DNA of 64,000 bases from Poecilobothrus nobilitatus (GCA_947095535.1 OX352774.1:248707825-248771824), one strand, 5' to 3'. Positions 47,531 through 60,902 are shown, numbered from the stretch's first letter. Notes: generated by a model from the letters alone, not told the origin. Program-made: numbers and translations.

Positions 47531-50500
47531 GTAAGATAAATTATCAAATATTTCGCATACTAAATTAATTTTCAATCAACAATTTCTAAATTCATTTCTA
47601 ATTCATACTTTTTACATTTTCAATTTTAGATGTTAATACTATTGTATAGTGACACAAATTATGTCCTTGAAGGATTTCAAGCAACTTATTATATATCAAA
47701 TTGCTTAAATAATTGTAATAATAATGGAAAATGTATCGGCCATAGATGTGTGTGTCATGGTGAATGGTTAGGGCCTGATTGTGGAAATGAAGCATGCCCT
47801 GGTCGATGCGGTGAAGAACACGGACGTGGAAAATGCTTAAATGGAATTTGTCAATGCAATGATGTAAAATATCTTTTAATATTTCTTCAAAATATCAAAT
47901 TTATATTATTTTTTTTAGAATTTTAGCGGTCGAATTTGTAGCCTTAAAAATTATCCTTCTGGTAATAATTGGCATTGGTTAGCTAAAGAAACAGATGGTT
48001 TTACAAAACGGGCATCACATACTTCTGTATATTTAGAGGAACAAGACTCACTTTATGTGTTTGGTGGATATGACCTTAATGATGTTTTAAGTTCTTTAGA
48101 AGTATTTTTTGCTATTAATTTTTAAATGATTTTAAACACAAAAAAAAATTTAATATTTTAGGTATACAGTTTTAGCAAAAGTCGATGGGAAGATGAATGG
48201 GGAATTTCATTACAAAATCGTTTTTACAATAATTATACATCAAGAATTGATAGTACAGTTTTAAGAGCTGTATTGTCAAATAAAAATAATGATGAAGCAA
48301 GATTATGGGGACTTAAAAGTGATGCTTCATTTTTTAAATATATACTTTATACATTGGCTGAATCAAATATTACAACAAATAATATAACAGATGAAGATTT
48401 AGTAAATGCAATTGATGACATTTTAGAAGATGTTACCGATAATCGTCCAGATTCAAGATACGGTCATGCAGCTGCTAAAATTTTAACTGGATTTGTAGTA
48501 TTTGGTGGAAAATTATCAAATGGAAGTTTTTCAAATGAATTATGGTTTTATAATATTACTGAAAATGGTGGTCAATGGACTTTAAGAGCAAAAAATTCAA
48601 AACTTCTTCCTCCACCATTAACCCGACATACTTTAACTACTGTTGGTAAATATTTGTATGTGTTTGGTGGTAGTTTAGAAACAGGTGATTATTCTTCAAA
48701 AATTTTTCGAATTAAAATTTCTTCAAATGCAAATGATGAATACTGGGAAGAAATTTTTCCAAGAGGTGGAAAAACTTTAGATTTAAGATTAGCTGCACAT
48801 ACAACTGTCTATTATCAATATACAAATTCCTTAATAGTATATGGTGGAATTATGACACACTTAGCTAGATTTTCAAAATTATCAGATCGAATATTTGTAT
48901 TTCAATTAGATGAATTGCATTGGACAGAAATACTTTATCCTCGAACAGCCTTGCGCGATACTAATATACCACATGAAAGAGCATTTCATACTGCTACAAT
49001 CGCAGGAAATTACATGATTATTTTTGGTGGTTATACACATCGTCATAATAAAGAAGAAACTTGTTACGATAATCAAATGTATTTTTATCATTTGGGATGT
49101 CATACATGGATCAATCAAGAGGTTTCGTCAACTTCAGGAAATCAGTACCCTAAAAAACAAGGAGTTTTTGCTCATGCAGCTGCTGTAAGGCTCAATAATA
49201 CACTTTTAATTGTTGGTGGTTATCATGGAAATGTAAATGCTGATTTATTTGCTTATGAATTGCCACAAATTTTAAGAGTTAAAGACCCGACAAGATATAT
49301 GCCAGAAAAATTTTGTAATTATCATTTAACTCAAACCACTTGTTTGTCAGATCCTGAATGTGGTTGGTGTTCGGCAGATAGTAGTTGCTATGGAAGAACT
49401 ATAGGAGCAAATTGTACAACTAATCTACAAACTACAAGGTATATTAAAAGTAAATAGTGATATTTTAAACATAATGAAAAAATATATTTTTAGATGTCCG
49501 GGTATATGTCCAGCTCTTGGAGATTGTCATTCCTGTCTTGTACATGGTGCAATTCGTGCAAAAAATTTTCCTGATTCGTATTCAATAGCAAATAAATTAG
49601 GATTGAATCAATGCTCTTGGTGTGTTCAAAATGCACGTTGTCATCAAAAAGATAATAATTTTGGAGTCTGTGGGGAACCAGAATCTCAGATAACAGGTTG
49701 GTGGGGGAAAAGAGGTACAGAAGTTGTTAATCGAAGACGTTGTACTTTTCAAGATAGACGTCCCGGTCTTACTTACATAAAATATAATTATCCAGTAAAT
49801 TTCACAATGCCTGATTATGTTGCAATCGTTAATGCAACAATGGTGGACTTTTTACCAGCAAATTATGATAGAAACTCAGCTAAAATGATTGCTCGTTTAA
49901 TTGGTTATGTCCGACCACAAGGTAATGAAACTTTAGATATGTGTGTAAGTTATGCTTCAAACGCAACATTAAAAACTGCTGTTGGTAATGTTAAGGAACA
50001 CAAATCAAAAATTACTCAAATGATAAATGTAGATCAAAGAACTTGTAAACCGGTTGAATGGGCCCTTACTGAAACATTTTTCGTAGATTTTCAAACAAAA
50101 CCCAAAGAAAGTGCCGTGACAAAAACTAATATGGAATTGCAACATTATGGCACTTCAAAAGCCTTAACATTTGAATATTTGGAACCGTATTCATATGGTA
50201 AATGTAGTATTTATCATAACTGCCTTCATTGTTTAACTGATATGGCTTGTGGTTGGTGCGATCTAATTAGTAAATGTTTACCTAGAAATATTACAGAAAC
50301 AAATGTATGTAAAAATGAATTGACATGGCATTATTTAATTATTCAACCGCCACAATGTCCTAACTGTACTAATTACATTAACTGTGCTGAATGTATTTCA
50401 ACTGAAATATGTGAATGGTTGCCAGATGAAGCGAAATGTTCCAGAATAGGACGTTCACAAAATGCTGTACGCTTTGATTTAAATAAATGCCCCACTCCAT

Positions 50501-53500
50501 GTCGTCTTCGAAAAAATTGTACAGATTGTTTAAATCAACAGGGAAGATGTGTTTGGTGTGAAGCAACAGAACAATGTTTTAGTTTTAGTATATATACGAG
50601 TGAGTATCAATTTGGTTTATGTCGCGAATGGTTAGATAAAAATTTTTCTACACCTAATAATGACAATTTTCAAAATAAATCAAACACCCAAACCAATAAA
50701 TGTAAAACATGTTCTCAGAATCAAAATTGTGTAAGTTGTCTAAAAAATTTAGGTTGTGGATGGTGTTTTAATAAAGAAAAACCTATTGATGGTAGTTGTA
50801 TGAAAGGTGATTTTAGTCAATCTTACGAAAATTGTAGTGCAGTGCTTAATATCGAAATATCTAAAATCGAATGGGCTTATTCGCACTGTCCGGACGTTGA
50901 TGAATGTGCATTAAAAATTGACAATTGTAGTGAGAATGCCGAGTGTATTAATACTGATGGATCTTATGAATGTAGATGCCGTAAAGGTTTTATTGGAAAT
51001 GGTAAAACCGAATGTAGAAGAACGTAAGTAATATCAATTTAATTTTATATACTTTCTATATTTTAATTTTATTTTGCAGTTGTTTTGAAAAATGTCATAA
51101 TGGAATTTGTTCAGGTGAACCAAATTATCAATGCCAGTGTTTTAAAGGATGGACAGGAGCCGATTGTAGTATAGATTGTGGTTGTTATAATCATTCAACA
51201 TGCAATAGCGCTATTGGAATTTGTGATCAATGTGAAGATTGGACTGAAGGAGAACATTGCGAACGTTGTAGACCAGGAAGTTATGGAAACGCTACTTCTA
51301 GTGAAGGTTGCTCTCCTTGTAGTTGTAATAATCATGGCAACAAAAACTTAGGCTTATGCGATAGGAAAACAGGACAGTGTTTTTGCCAGGACAACACCGG
51401 TGGTTTCCGATGTGAAGTTTGTAATGCTCAATATTATGGCGATCCAACAAGTGGTCAATGTTATTATCAGTGTGAAAATCGTGGAATTCTTTCCCAACTA
51501 GGCGTGCAGGGATTAGGATCGCATCAATCATACAAAGCTCCTTGGGGCGAACCAGAAGTTGAAGAATGTTTATGGCTAATAACACCAAAAAATATAAAAG
51601 AAGAACCATTAATACAAATCGATATTGAATGGGAAAATTTAAATGTAAAGTGTGACAGTAATGCAATTTATATATACGATAGTTTACCTATTCTATCTGG
51701 AAATATTCAACAAGGTCAATTAGTTGCAATAATTTGTAGCCCATATTCAGTTCCTACTACAATCGAAACAAAATCAAAACATTTAACCATTTATTATAAT
51801 AAAGGTGGTGATCGTGATAATGGCTTTAAAGCTATTTATAATGTTAGAAGTTGTGATGAAAATAAAAACTGTGGTTGCTCAAACGGATGGGTTGGATCTA
51901 AATGCGAAAAAGAAATATGCCCAGGCAACTGCAATCATTCTCAAAATGGGTATTGTGATATAAATTATGGACTTTGTGTTTGTAATCTTGGATACGGTGG
52001 TATAGATTGTTCTATTAAAATTGAATCAGATAACTTAGTCGTTACTGAACTTTTTAATACTTTATATTTAAGTTTTAATTTTGAGCACCTTCGTAAAACA
52101 ATTCCAAGATTTGGACATTCATTAAATGCTGACAAGCGTGGATCACTTTGGATGTTTGGTGGTTATTCGTTGTCGAACGGTCCTTTAAACGATATAAGAC
52201 AATTTGATACAAAAAATGGAACTTGGATGCAAGTTACAGTTGAATCAGAACCTAATGATAAAATGCCACAAGGAAGATATTTTCATGCTTCCGAAATTTC
52301 TTTATCAAAACAGATTATCTATGTTTATGGTGGTTTAACAAGTTATGAAAAAGGTAAACCAAATCATATTTTAAAAGATTTCTGGCAATTTTCTATACAA
52401 AATCAAAGATGGGATGAAATTGAAACAACAGTCGAATCTATCATAAATGGCGATAAACCACCTGCATTGGCTGGACATACGTTAACTTATTTAAAAATTG
52501 AAGAAAAAGAATCGCTTTTTTTAATTGGTGGTATTTCAAGTAATTTTGATATGATACAATTACAACTTTGGGAATTTGAAATTGAAACAAACCGTTGGCA
52601 ACGGATTAAGTCTTCCGGAGTAAAAATTCCAGCTTTATTTGGACACAGTACGGTTTTTAATCCTTCAACTATGATTGTCTATGTTTTCGGTGGTTATGCT
52701 GAAAATAAAAGCCAAAATAAACTTTATGCATTGGATTTGAAAAAATTACGATGGACTGAACTTCCAGTTTTTAATGAATTATATATGACTGAAAATGTGT
52801 TACCATTGTCCCGATATTTTCATTCAGCTATAACTACAGATCATTACATGATAGTATATGGTGGGAGAACATATCCACATAGCTCGAACGATATCCTTAA
52901 TGTTTATATTTATGAATGCAATATTTGGATAAAACTAACTGATCAAGTGAAAGTTATCGGAAATTTACCATCTTTTACTTATGCTGAAGGAATGACTATC
53001 GATCAAGAAACAAAGTCTCTATATATAGTTGGTGGTTGGGACGGTACTTCACAAAGTCGTGTAACAAAAATTCAATTGACTGAAGATTTATGTCAACTTT
53101 GGAGTTCCACAAAAACTATATGCAGGCATCATATTGGTTGTAGTTTTTGCAATATTACAAACAATGCCATGGAATCAACACATTTTTGCTTTAGAAATGG
53201 TCGCAATCACGTTTGCCAAGGTCGCGAAGGTACATTATCTTACAATATTGGTACATTATGCGATGAAACGTGGATTACGCGCAGAGATTGTGCTACATAT
53301 AAGTCATGTTCAGCTTGTTTATCATTTTGGCCAGCTCATACACATTTCAGTCCAGTATGTAAATGGTGTGAAGGTTGCGGAATAGAAGGTAAATGCCTAT
53401 CTACCAACATTGACTGCCCCAATGCTGCGGCATGTAATAAATCAATAACTATATCTAAGGTAGGTAAATGTATACCTGAATGTCAAAATCTAGACTGTGA

Positions 53501-56063
53501 AACTTGTACAATGCACAGCGAATATTGTCAATGGGCTGTTGTAAAAGATATTGGTGTTACTGAATGTATTAAAAAGGAATTGATAGACAAAAATGTTGGT
53601 AACTTTAAAGTTTTAACAAAATGTCCTAGAAAATGTGAAGAGTTTAAGAGCTGTTCTACGTGTCTTACAGTAGAATCAGAGAATTATTTGCCATGTAAAT
53701 GGTCTACTACGTTGCAAGCGTGCATTAATCCGAATATACAACCATTGTATTGCGCTGGTGGAGTCTGCGGTCTTGTTTTAGAATCAATGAAAGATCTGCC
53801 TCAGTGTCCAGAACCATGTAATTCTCATAATCAATGTTCAACATGTTTGAGACACGCAAATTGTGGATGGTGTTCTAGAGATGGTTTTAATGGTGATGGA
53901 GTTTGTATACAAGGTTTAATTGAAAATTATTCGACATATCAATCAATAACTGACTGTAACATTCATTACGCATCCCAAAAAAACATTACATTTAATGAAT
54001 CAGAAAATAACAAATTTAGTTGGCATTATATAAAATGTCCTTTGGAAAATGAATGCATCAATAAGCACCACGCATGTAATCCAATATCACAGCAATGTGT
54101 TGATGCATCGATTGGATATAAATGTATCTGTGCTGACGGATACAAAGATGATAATGGTTTTTGCATTCCAGTTTGTAAACTGGGTTGTGAAAATGGTGAT
54201 TGCATTTCTCCAGATATTTGCAAATGTAATTTTGGTTATGTTGGATTAAACTGTTCTATAGCTTGTGAATGTAATGGACATTCTGATTGTGCTGGTCCAG
54301 AACATTTAAGTGATTGTTTATTCTGCCACAATAATACAATGGGAGCACAATGTGAAAAATGTAAGCCTTTATTTGTCGGTAATCCTAAAAATAAATCATC
54401 TTGTATACCATGCAAAGAATATTGTCATGGCCATACTGATATATGTGTTTCTAAGGATGAAATTATGTTTGCCGGTAATATGAGTCGCATTCAAATTGGA
54501 AGGCATTTAAGTGAAGGACCCAAAGATAATGCTATTTGTCTGAACTGTGGAAATAAAACTGAAGGAGATCATTGTGAAACTTGTATTCTTGGATATTTTA
54601 GAGGATCATCTAATATGAATGAAATATGTCGACCATGCGAATGCCATGGACATGGTGATATCTGTCATCAAATTACTGGAGAAAACTGTAATTGTGGTAA
54701 TAACACAGAGAGTGATTCATCTTGTATGAGTGGAAATAAAAATTCAGCACAACAGTGCTGGAGTTTTCAATGTTCTAAATGCAAAGATTCATATGCAGGA
54801 AATCCAGTTGATGGACATCAGTGTTACAAACAAATAAGTGTAGAAGTACGAATGTGTTTTGATGCTTTACCAATAGAGCAATGCAAATTGAAACCATCTC
54901 CATTACGACCAGGACAAACCGTATTTTTTGTTATACAGCCACGTTTTATGAATGTTGATATAAGAATTATAATTGATGTTACTCAAGGTGAACTAGATGT
55001 ATTTATGAGTCCACAAGATGATTCATTTGTTGTTTTTAATAATCAAAGCAATGGTTATCATGAATTATATTTAGATAGTAAATATCGCTGGGTAACAGAA
55101 AAGAATTCCGATCAAACAGAACCATTAAATATTATTCAACCAAAATTTGATAATACAACAAATATGATTTTGAGTCAAAAACTATGGACACCATCAATTC
55201 GTGATTGTAAATCATTAGATGGTGAAGGTTTTTATGTTAAAGATAAACGTGCTAAAGATTTAAGTACCTATATAACATTACATCAATGTAATACAGTATT
55301 ACGGTTATTTAATTTAAAAAATCGTTTAATATTGACTTTACCACAAACTGCTCATAATTTAAGTGCCACTAGATTTTTTATAGCGCTTCGTTCTAATCCA
55401 AATGCAGAGGGTAGTTATGGATCAATAGTTTTTCGTCAAGATCAATTACATATTGATTTATTTGTATTTTTTTCGGTATTCTTTTCATGTTTTTTCTTAT
55501 TTTTGGCGGTATGTGTTGTAGCATGGAAAGCAAAACAGGCAGCTGATATGAGAAGGGCTCGACAAAGACATGTTGTGGAAATGTTACATATGGCGCAAAG
55601 ACCATTTTCTTCAATATTTATTACAATACCACCATATCATCAAATTGAAATTGGTGGATATACACCGGTTACAACAAGAAAAGGACGACATCGTTCAAAA
55701 TCAACAACACAAGCAGCATCAGCTGCATCATTCAATTCTTCAAATTTAGTACGTCCTATTGCTTTTGAACCAACAAATGATAATTTAGCTTGGATTGGTA
55801 CAGTTTTAATTAGTCTTCCAGGTAAATATAAAGCTCCTGTAACATTAGCATTAGGTTCAACATTGATGACTCTGCCACGACAATATCCATTAGTAAGACA
55901 TACTAATAAACAACAACAGCAACAACAGCATAGAGGTTCACATTTACAACAGCAATCATCAAATATGTTATCATTACCATCATTAGGTATACCAAATAAT
56001 CAACAACAGCAACAACAGTTATATGGAATGGGACCTGGTGCTATTGAATTAGGTGGTCTGTAA
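47168..56063 (+). CDS. Megf8: Megf8 orthologue (multiple EGF-like domains 8), six exons
   Basis: The joined coding sequence is 47168-47530, 47630-47863, 47919-48101, 48162-49438, 49494-51023 and 51080-56063, giving about 2856 residues. This is the usual size of MEGF8. The order is signal peptide, CUB, EGF, Kelch propeller, PSI repeats, calcium-binding EGF, laminin EGF, second CUB, EGF, second Kelch propeller, PSI, EGF and laminin EGF, then one membrane helix and a cytoplasmic tail. The doubled CUB-EGF-Kelch set separates it from attractin. In vertebrates MEGF8 is a surface protein that works with MOSMO and the E3 ligase MGRN1 to lower Smoothened and damp Hedgehog signalling. The tail motif MAQRPFSS matches the MASRPF motif needed for MGRN1 binding. 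All introns use GT-AG and are 55-99 bp. An insect role is inferred from homology. Confidence 0.95.
47630..47863 (+). CDS. Megf8: Megf8 exon 2: end of CUB1 and EGF repeats
   Basis: The exon starts after TTTTAG at 47629 and completes CUB1 (MLILLYSDTNYVLEGFQATY). Two EGF-like repeats follow (CLNNCNNNGKCIGHRCVC and CPGRCGEEHGRGKCLNGICQC). The donor is GAT|GTAAAA, phase 0. Confidence 0.9.
47919..48101 (+). CDS. Megf8: Megf8 exon 3: EGF end and first Kelch blade
   Basis: The exon reads NFSGRICSLKNYPSGNNWHW and then HTSVYLEEQDSLYVFGGYD, the glycine pair of the first Kelch blade. It is bounded by TTTTTTTAG and by GAA|GTATTT, both phase 0. It is too short to stand out by open-frame length alone. Confidence 0.88.
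48162..49438 (+). CDS. Megf8: Megf8 exon 4: Kelch propeller 1 and first PSI
   Basis: Starting with VYSFSKSRWEDEWG, the exon covers further Kelch blades with GG pairs in VVFGG, YVFGG, IVYGG, IIFGG and LIVGG. Then comes a PSI-type cysteine module (FCNYHLTQTTC...CGWCSADSSC). The true exon begins 111 bp before the first in-frame TTG at 48273. The donor is ACAAG|GTATAT, splitting the arginine codon after AG. Confidence 0.9.
49494..51023 (+). CDS. Megf8: Megf8 exon 5: PSI repeats and calcium-binding EGF
   Basis: The exon starts with the last base of an arginine codon, then CPGICPALGDCHSC. It contains about five PSI-like cysteine modules (for example CLTDMACGWC, CAECISTEICEW, CLNQQGRCVWC and CLKNLGCGWC). 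It ends in a calcium-binding EGF (DVDECALKIDNCSENAEC). The ATG at 49474 lies in the intron and is not a start. The donor is AAC|GTAAGT. Confidence 0.9.
51080..56063 (+). CDS. Megf8: Megf8 exon 6: CUB2 to C terminus
   Basis: This 4984-bp exon begins TCFEKCHNGICSGEPNYQC, after TTTTGCAG. It encodes laminin-type EGFs, CUB2 (about residues 1325-1450), EGFs, a second Kelch propeller (GG pairs in WMFGG, YVYGG, LIGG, YVFGG, IVYGG and IVGG), PSI modules, EGFs and laminin EGFs. The membrane helix is near residues 2653-2676 (LFVFFSVFFSCFFLFLAVCV), followed by basic KAKQAADMRRARQR and MAQRPFSSI. The tail has two CAA-encoded glutamine runs and ends LGGL. The frame is already open from 51080, although its first ATG/GTG/TTG-type codon is at 51504. 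Confidence 0.93.
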
Positions 56064-56287
56064 AAAATTTATATTTTATATTTTTTTAAGAATTATGTAT
56101 TTATAAATTCATTTTTTTTTTTTATAAGAGCATTGAATTCAACGGATTTAAAAAATAATTTCATGATATTTCACATATGATTTTGCATACAATAAGTTTT
56201 TTTTTTTTAGTTATAAGTAAAATTAGGTTTAAATTTTTTAATCTTTATTATTTTTTTTTTAATTTCGTAAGATTTTAAATAATTAAT

Positions 56288-56293
56288 AATAAA
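56288..56293 (+). promoter_or_regulatory. Candidate polyadenylation signal of Megf8
   Basis: AATAAA lies 225 bp after the stop codon and is followed by a T-rich stretch. Chance occurrence is possible in this composition. Confidence 0.4.
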
Positions 56294-56299
56294 GAAAAT

Positions 56300-59200
56300 C
56301 TCATCCTTTTTTGTAGGAAATCTAAAAACCGTCCCCTTTAACTATATATACAATTTTTAATATTAAAAATAGTTTTCTATTGATTTCACTTTTTTTATTT
56401 TAAAATTTCTACTTTTTTTTTCATGAAACATTTGTTAAAATGCAAAAATTTGGAATGTGATACCTATATCTTAAAATTATTTATTACTTTTTAAGTTTAA
56501 AAAAAAAAAAAAAAACATCATTATTAATTTTTATTTTTACACACACACATATTATATTTAAATTTTTAAAAATAAAAAATTTTTTTAATCTTTTTGAATT
56601 CAATGCTCCTTCACCAAACTGTTAAATTTTTTTTTTTTTCAATTTTCTTCGAAAAAATTTTATTTCAATTTGGTTAAAATATTTAAAAGACAAAATATTT
56701 TTGAATTAATTATTTTCCCTTAGGAATAAAAAAATTAATTAATTTATTATTTTAATTGAATGATAAAATTATTTGTTATACATATGTATTATGTTTTTTT
56801 TATAAGTTACAATTTATATAATGAATTTCAAAAAAAAAAAAAAAAAAAACGGTTAGAAAAAGAAAATATTCACTGAAAAATATTTTGAAATAATAATTTA
56901 AAAAAAAGAAATCAATAAATTCAATAAACGCTACAGTTATTAATTTCCCATGTAAGGGCTGTCTAAACAAACAATGAACAACAAAATGTATTTATTTCTT
57001 ATGAATTTCGATTTAATCGAACATAAATATTCTAAGATCACATTTTTATATAATTTGTTATAACAACTCAACTGTATTAACGTAAAATGTTAATATAGGC
57101 CATACAAATTTTCTTATAATAATCTCAAAATTATCATTTGCTTTTAGAAAATTTTTATGTTTTTGAAGTCAAAAAAAAAAAAAATTTAAAAATTAATTTT
57201 AAAATTCAATCATCACAATAAAAGTTATTAAAGTTTTTTTTTTAATTCACTTTAAAAATATTTAGCTATATAAGTTTTCTTCATTTTTTGCCGTGTTCAC
57301 AAAAATAACAATATATGTATGTATAGTTAATAAAAAAAAAAAAACTTTTATTAATGAATTAAAAGGGGTTTTTCAATAAAATTATCCATTGAAAGTAAAT
57401 TTTTATATAATTTTCTAAAATTACAATATTGAATTACTTGAAATTAATATAAAATTTTCTAAGTTAAGTACACATAGTAATTATTGACATTATCATTTTT
57501 TATATACTTCAATAAAAACTTTTTCATAACCAACAAAAAACAAAAAAAAAAACTTATTTTTTAACATCAATCAAAATCATTTCAATTAATTAATAACATC
57601 AGAAAGAAAAGCCTATTAGCTTCGGGAATCTTTATATACTCAGAATTTCATCGAATTTTCATAAAAGATCGACAATTATAAAATGATATCATAAGAAATT
57701 TAATAAAATTTTTTTATTGTTTTTATTGCCGATTATCGATTTAGGTCTTTAAGAGATCTGTTATGTCCTAACTCTGAAAATTTGGGATGTTGAATATATT
57801 AATAAAATAAAATAATTCCTTACCGTAACTGGTACAATAAAAATCAACACGTTTATGGCCTATATAGGCAGTATTATTTTAAATTTTTTTTTAAAAATAA
57901 ATTTTCAATTTTTACTTTAAATCGATCCCATAGTTTACATGAACAAAGAATAATCACTAACGTTTTTTTTTTTTCTTTTGAATAATATTTTATTAAATAA
58001 ATTAAGTGATTTCTATATTTTACGAATGAGATTATAATATCTTGCTAGTTTTCCGGTTCCCTTATCTTTTTTATTTCAGTTGGTTTTTGTAATTAAAGAA
58101 GTTTTATTTAAAATTCAAAAGATTTTGATTGATTTTATAAAATGATTTGATCAATTCTGAAAAAATTTTCGTTAATGTTGGAAAAACTTTTGTATGGTTT
58201 TGAAAAACTTTTAATTATTTTTTTTATAAAGTTTTTATTGAAATATAAATGGTATTTTGTACTAAATATTTTTTTAATAATTTTACGTTGAAATTTAAAT
58301 ATGAAATAATAAGTAATAATTTAAAAAAAAAAAAAAATTATATACGTAAAATAAAAATAAAAACGTATATATATGCGCATATTAAAAATTAATTAATAAT
58401 AATAACACATTAAAAATGTTTTTTTTTTTTTTTTTTTTATTTAAAACTTGGCTGTTATTACGATGGTATATGTTTTCCTATATATATAATATATTGAAAC
58501 TTTTTATTTATATAGAAAAACTAACTAACCAAATAAAAAAAAAAAAAAGAATATGAAATGGTCTAGAGTCCATATTGCAAAAATAAAGGAAGAAAAAAAG
58601 TTAAGAAGTAAAAAATCAAATTTATAACATTATAAATCTGATAATTTGATATAATAAATTTTTATGGTTGTTTATTAAACATAATATTCATAAATATTTT
58701 TTTTTTTTGTTTAAATATTATTATATTTTACGTCAGAAATAATTAACAATTGGGACTCATATGAATATCGTCTCAGTTAATTGTTACTTTGCTTTTTTAA
58801 ATATTAAATAAGCTTAGAGAAAAAGTTTATTTGATTTAAACAGTATATACCAATAAAATATCTGCTTTATTAAAATGGTTAATTCCATAAATTTAACTAA
58901 TTGATTATTGGCAAATATGCATATTATAACCAAAATTAAATTATAATATATTATGCCTAGATTATCATCTTAAGAATAATACTATAAAATGAAAAAATAG
59001 GCAAATACTATTAATAATATTAATAAGTAACTAAAAAAAAAAAATCTTCTTTAAAATTAGAAGAGATAAAGAATTCATTCAATAATAGTATGGAAGAAAC
59101 ATTAAAAAATTATTTTATTGCCTAAGATATTTTACAAAAATAAAAAAAAAATATCTTCAGAAATTCAGATAGTAAAAAGTAATACATAAATTTCTACAAA

Positions 59201-59750
59201 AAAAAAAATCTTTTTCTAGTTGAGAGTATTTTTTTTTTTTTTTTTTTTAATTTTTTTCTTCATTTTTTGCATTATGGAACATCATGTGTGGAACACCATT
59301 TTAATTCTAAACATGTTAAAAAATTTAATATTATTTTTTGTATATTTTAATTATCGATATAATAATATTCAATATTAATATTAGTTATTTTGTTTAAGAA
59401 TTATTTAATATCCTAAATTTAAAGACATTTTGCTCAATTTAATTATTACATATACATACATAATTTTAATTTTTAAAAAAAATTAAAAAAATATATATAC
59501 GTATGTATTAAAAAAAGACTAAAGACTTGTGCAATCTTAAAACAAAAAAAAAAAAAATAAAATAAAATAATTTTACGTTATTATTATATAAATGAAATTT
59601 TTAAGCTTTAAATTTAAAAAAAAAATTTTTTTTTTTTGTTTTTTATTTTATTAAAATCAAATACATGGTCTTAACAAAAAAAAAAAAAAAAATTAACAAT
59701 GATATATAGTTTAAGAATATGTAATAGTTTTGTATTTCCGATAAATCAAT
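56300..59750. other. Intergenic AT-rich DNA downstream of Megf8, no gene seen
   Basis: Long A and T runs dominate (for example near 58419-58438 and 59230-59250). No frame longer than random expectation carries a domain. It may include part of the Megf8 3' UTR. Confidence 0.5.
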
Positions 59751-59754
59751 AATA

Positions 59755-60361
59755 GGGTACGATACTCTTGGCAACTTTAATTTAGCAAAATGGATATTTA
59801 AGTTTTGATCATTGGACATTTCGGACAAAAAAAAACACTTAACAAAAAGATATTTAGCAAAATGGAGACTTACCAAAAAGACATTTGACAGTTAACATTT
59901 TGATATTTGGTAATTTTTTTTTATGTAGAAGCTTAGCGTTCCGCGCTACTTCCAATTAAAGTAAATAAAAATAACAATTCTATAATTTTTTTTCATTATT
60001 TTCACAAATTTATTTTAAACTACATTTTTTTTTTTTTTCAAAAACGAATTTTACGTTTTTAATATTAATTATTTTATCACGGATTCATGCAGCCAATTAA
60101 AGAAATAATGAAATTATAAAGTTTGCAAATTAAATTGTTGATTGTTAAAAGCTGCGAAAATGTTCACTTGTAAAAGTTGTTACATTGTTCAAGTTGTTAA
60201 TTGTCCAAGTTGACAAATGTCCAGTTGTTAAATTTGATAAATATTCTTTTACTAAGTGTTCATTTTCCTAAATGTCTTTTTGTTAAGTGTCTTTTTTTGC
60301 GAAATGTTCATTGATCAAATGGCCAGTTATTAAGTGAAAGTTGCCCACTGGGCCGGTTCCC
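59755..60361. mobile_element. Foldback-type element with inverted ACATTT/ACACTTA arrays
   Basis: The left arm (59770-59915) has units ACACTTAACAAAAAG, ATATTTAGCAAAATGG, AGACTTACCAAAAAG and ACATTTGACAGTTA. The right arm (60154-60345) has the reverse: AAATGTCTTTTTGTT, AAGTGTCTTTTTTTGCG, AAATGTTCATTGATC and AAATGGCCAGTTATT. The period is 15-17 bp. The ends pair as GGCAACTTT (59770-59778) and AAAGTTGCC (60337-60345), with weaker outer pairing to about 59755 and 60361. The minus frame at 59643-59876 reads across the left arm and is not a gene. Confidence 0.75.
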
Positions 60362-60670
60362 CAATATTATCATATATTTTGATTATTTTGAATGTCTTTT
60401 TTTTTTTTTGATTAAAATAATTAAAAATATTTTTAAATATATATTTTCTTACGTATGTTTTTAACACACGTAAAATTTAATTTAAAAAATGTGTAAACTA
60501 ATGTTTGCGAAAAAAAACATTTTCACTTTTTTATTTTAATTTTTTTAAAGTTATAATAGACTTATAAAAAGGCATAACAAACTTTATTAGATATAATAAT
60601 CCTCCTTTTTGTAACAGTTTTCTCGAATCTAATTGAGAGGATTTAAAATATTAAGTTCTTGAGGAAAAAC

Positions 60671-60742
60671 CTGTAATATCTACTTCCTGTAATATCTACT
60701 AATATCTACTGTAATATCTACTGTGTTCCTGTAATATCTACT
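60671..60742 (+). repeat. Short tandem repeat of CTGTAATATCTACT
   Basis: The word CTGTAATATCTACT and truncated forms of it recur five times or so with small spacers, some joined by TTC or GTGTTC. Confidence 0.8.
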
Positions 60743-60902
60743 AATAGATAAAAGAAAATTAAATAAATTAAAATAGATAATTGATACACTGATATATTTT
60801 ATAACTACAATATTAAACTTTATAATTTATTAATTTTCTAAAAAGATACTTTCGAATAAACTAACTAACAGGAATGAATACTTGTCAAGCCCGAATTCAA
60901 TT

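Noticed and set aside
48273..49457. Independent gene starting at a TTG, or a second gene starting at 49474
   Set aside because: Both are internal exons of Megf8. The frames extend upstream to good acceptor sites, and the apparent tail and the ATG at 49474 fall in a 55-bp intron.
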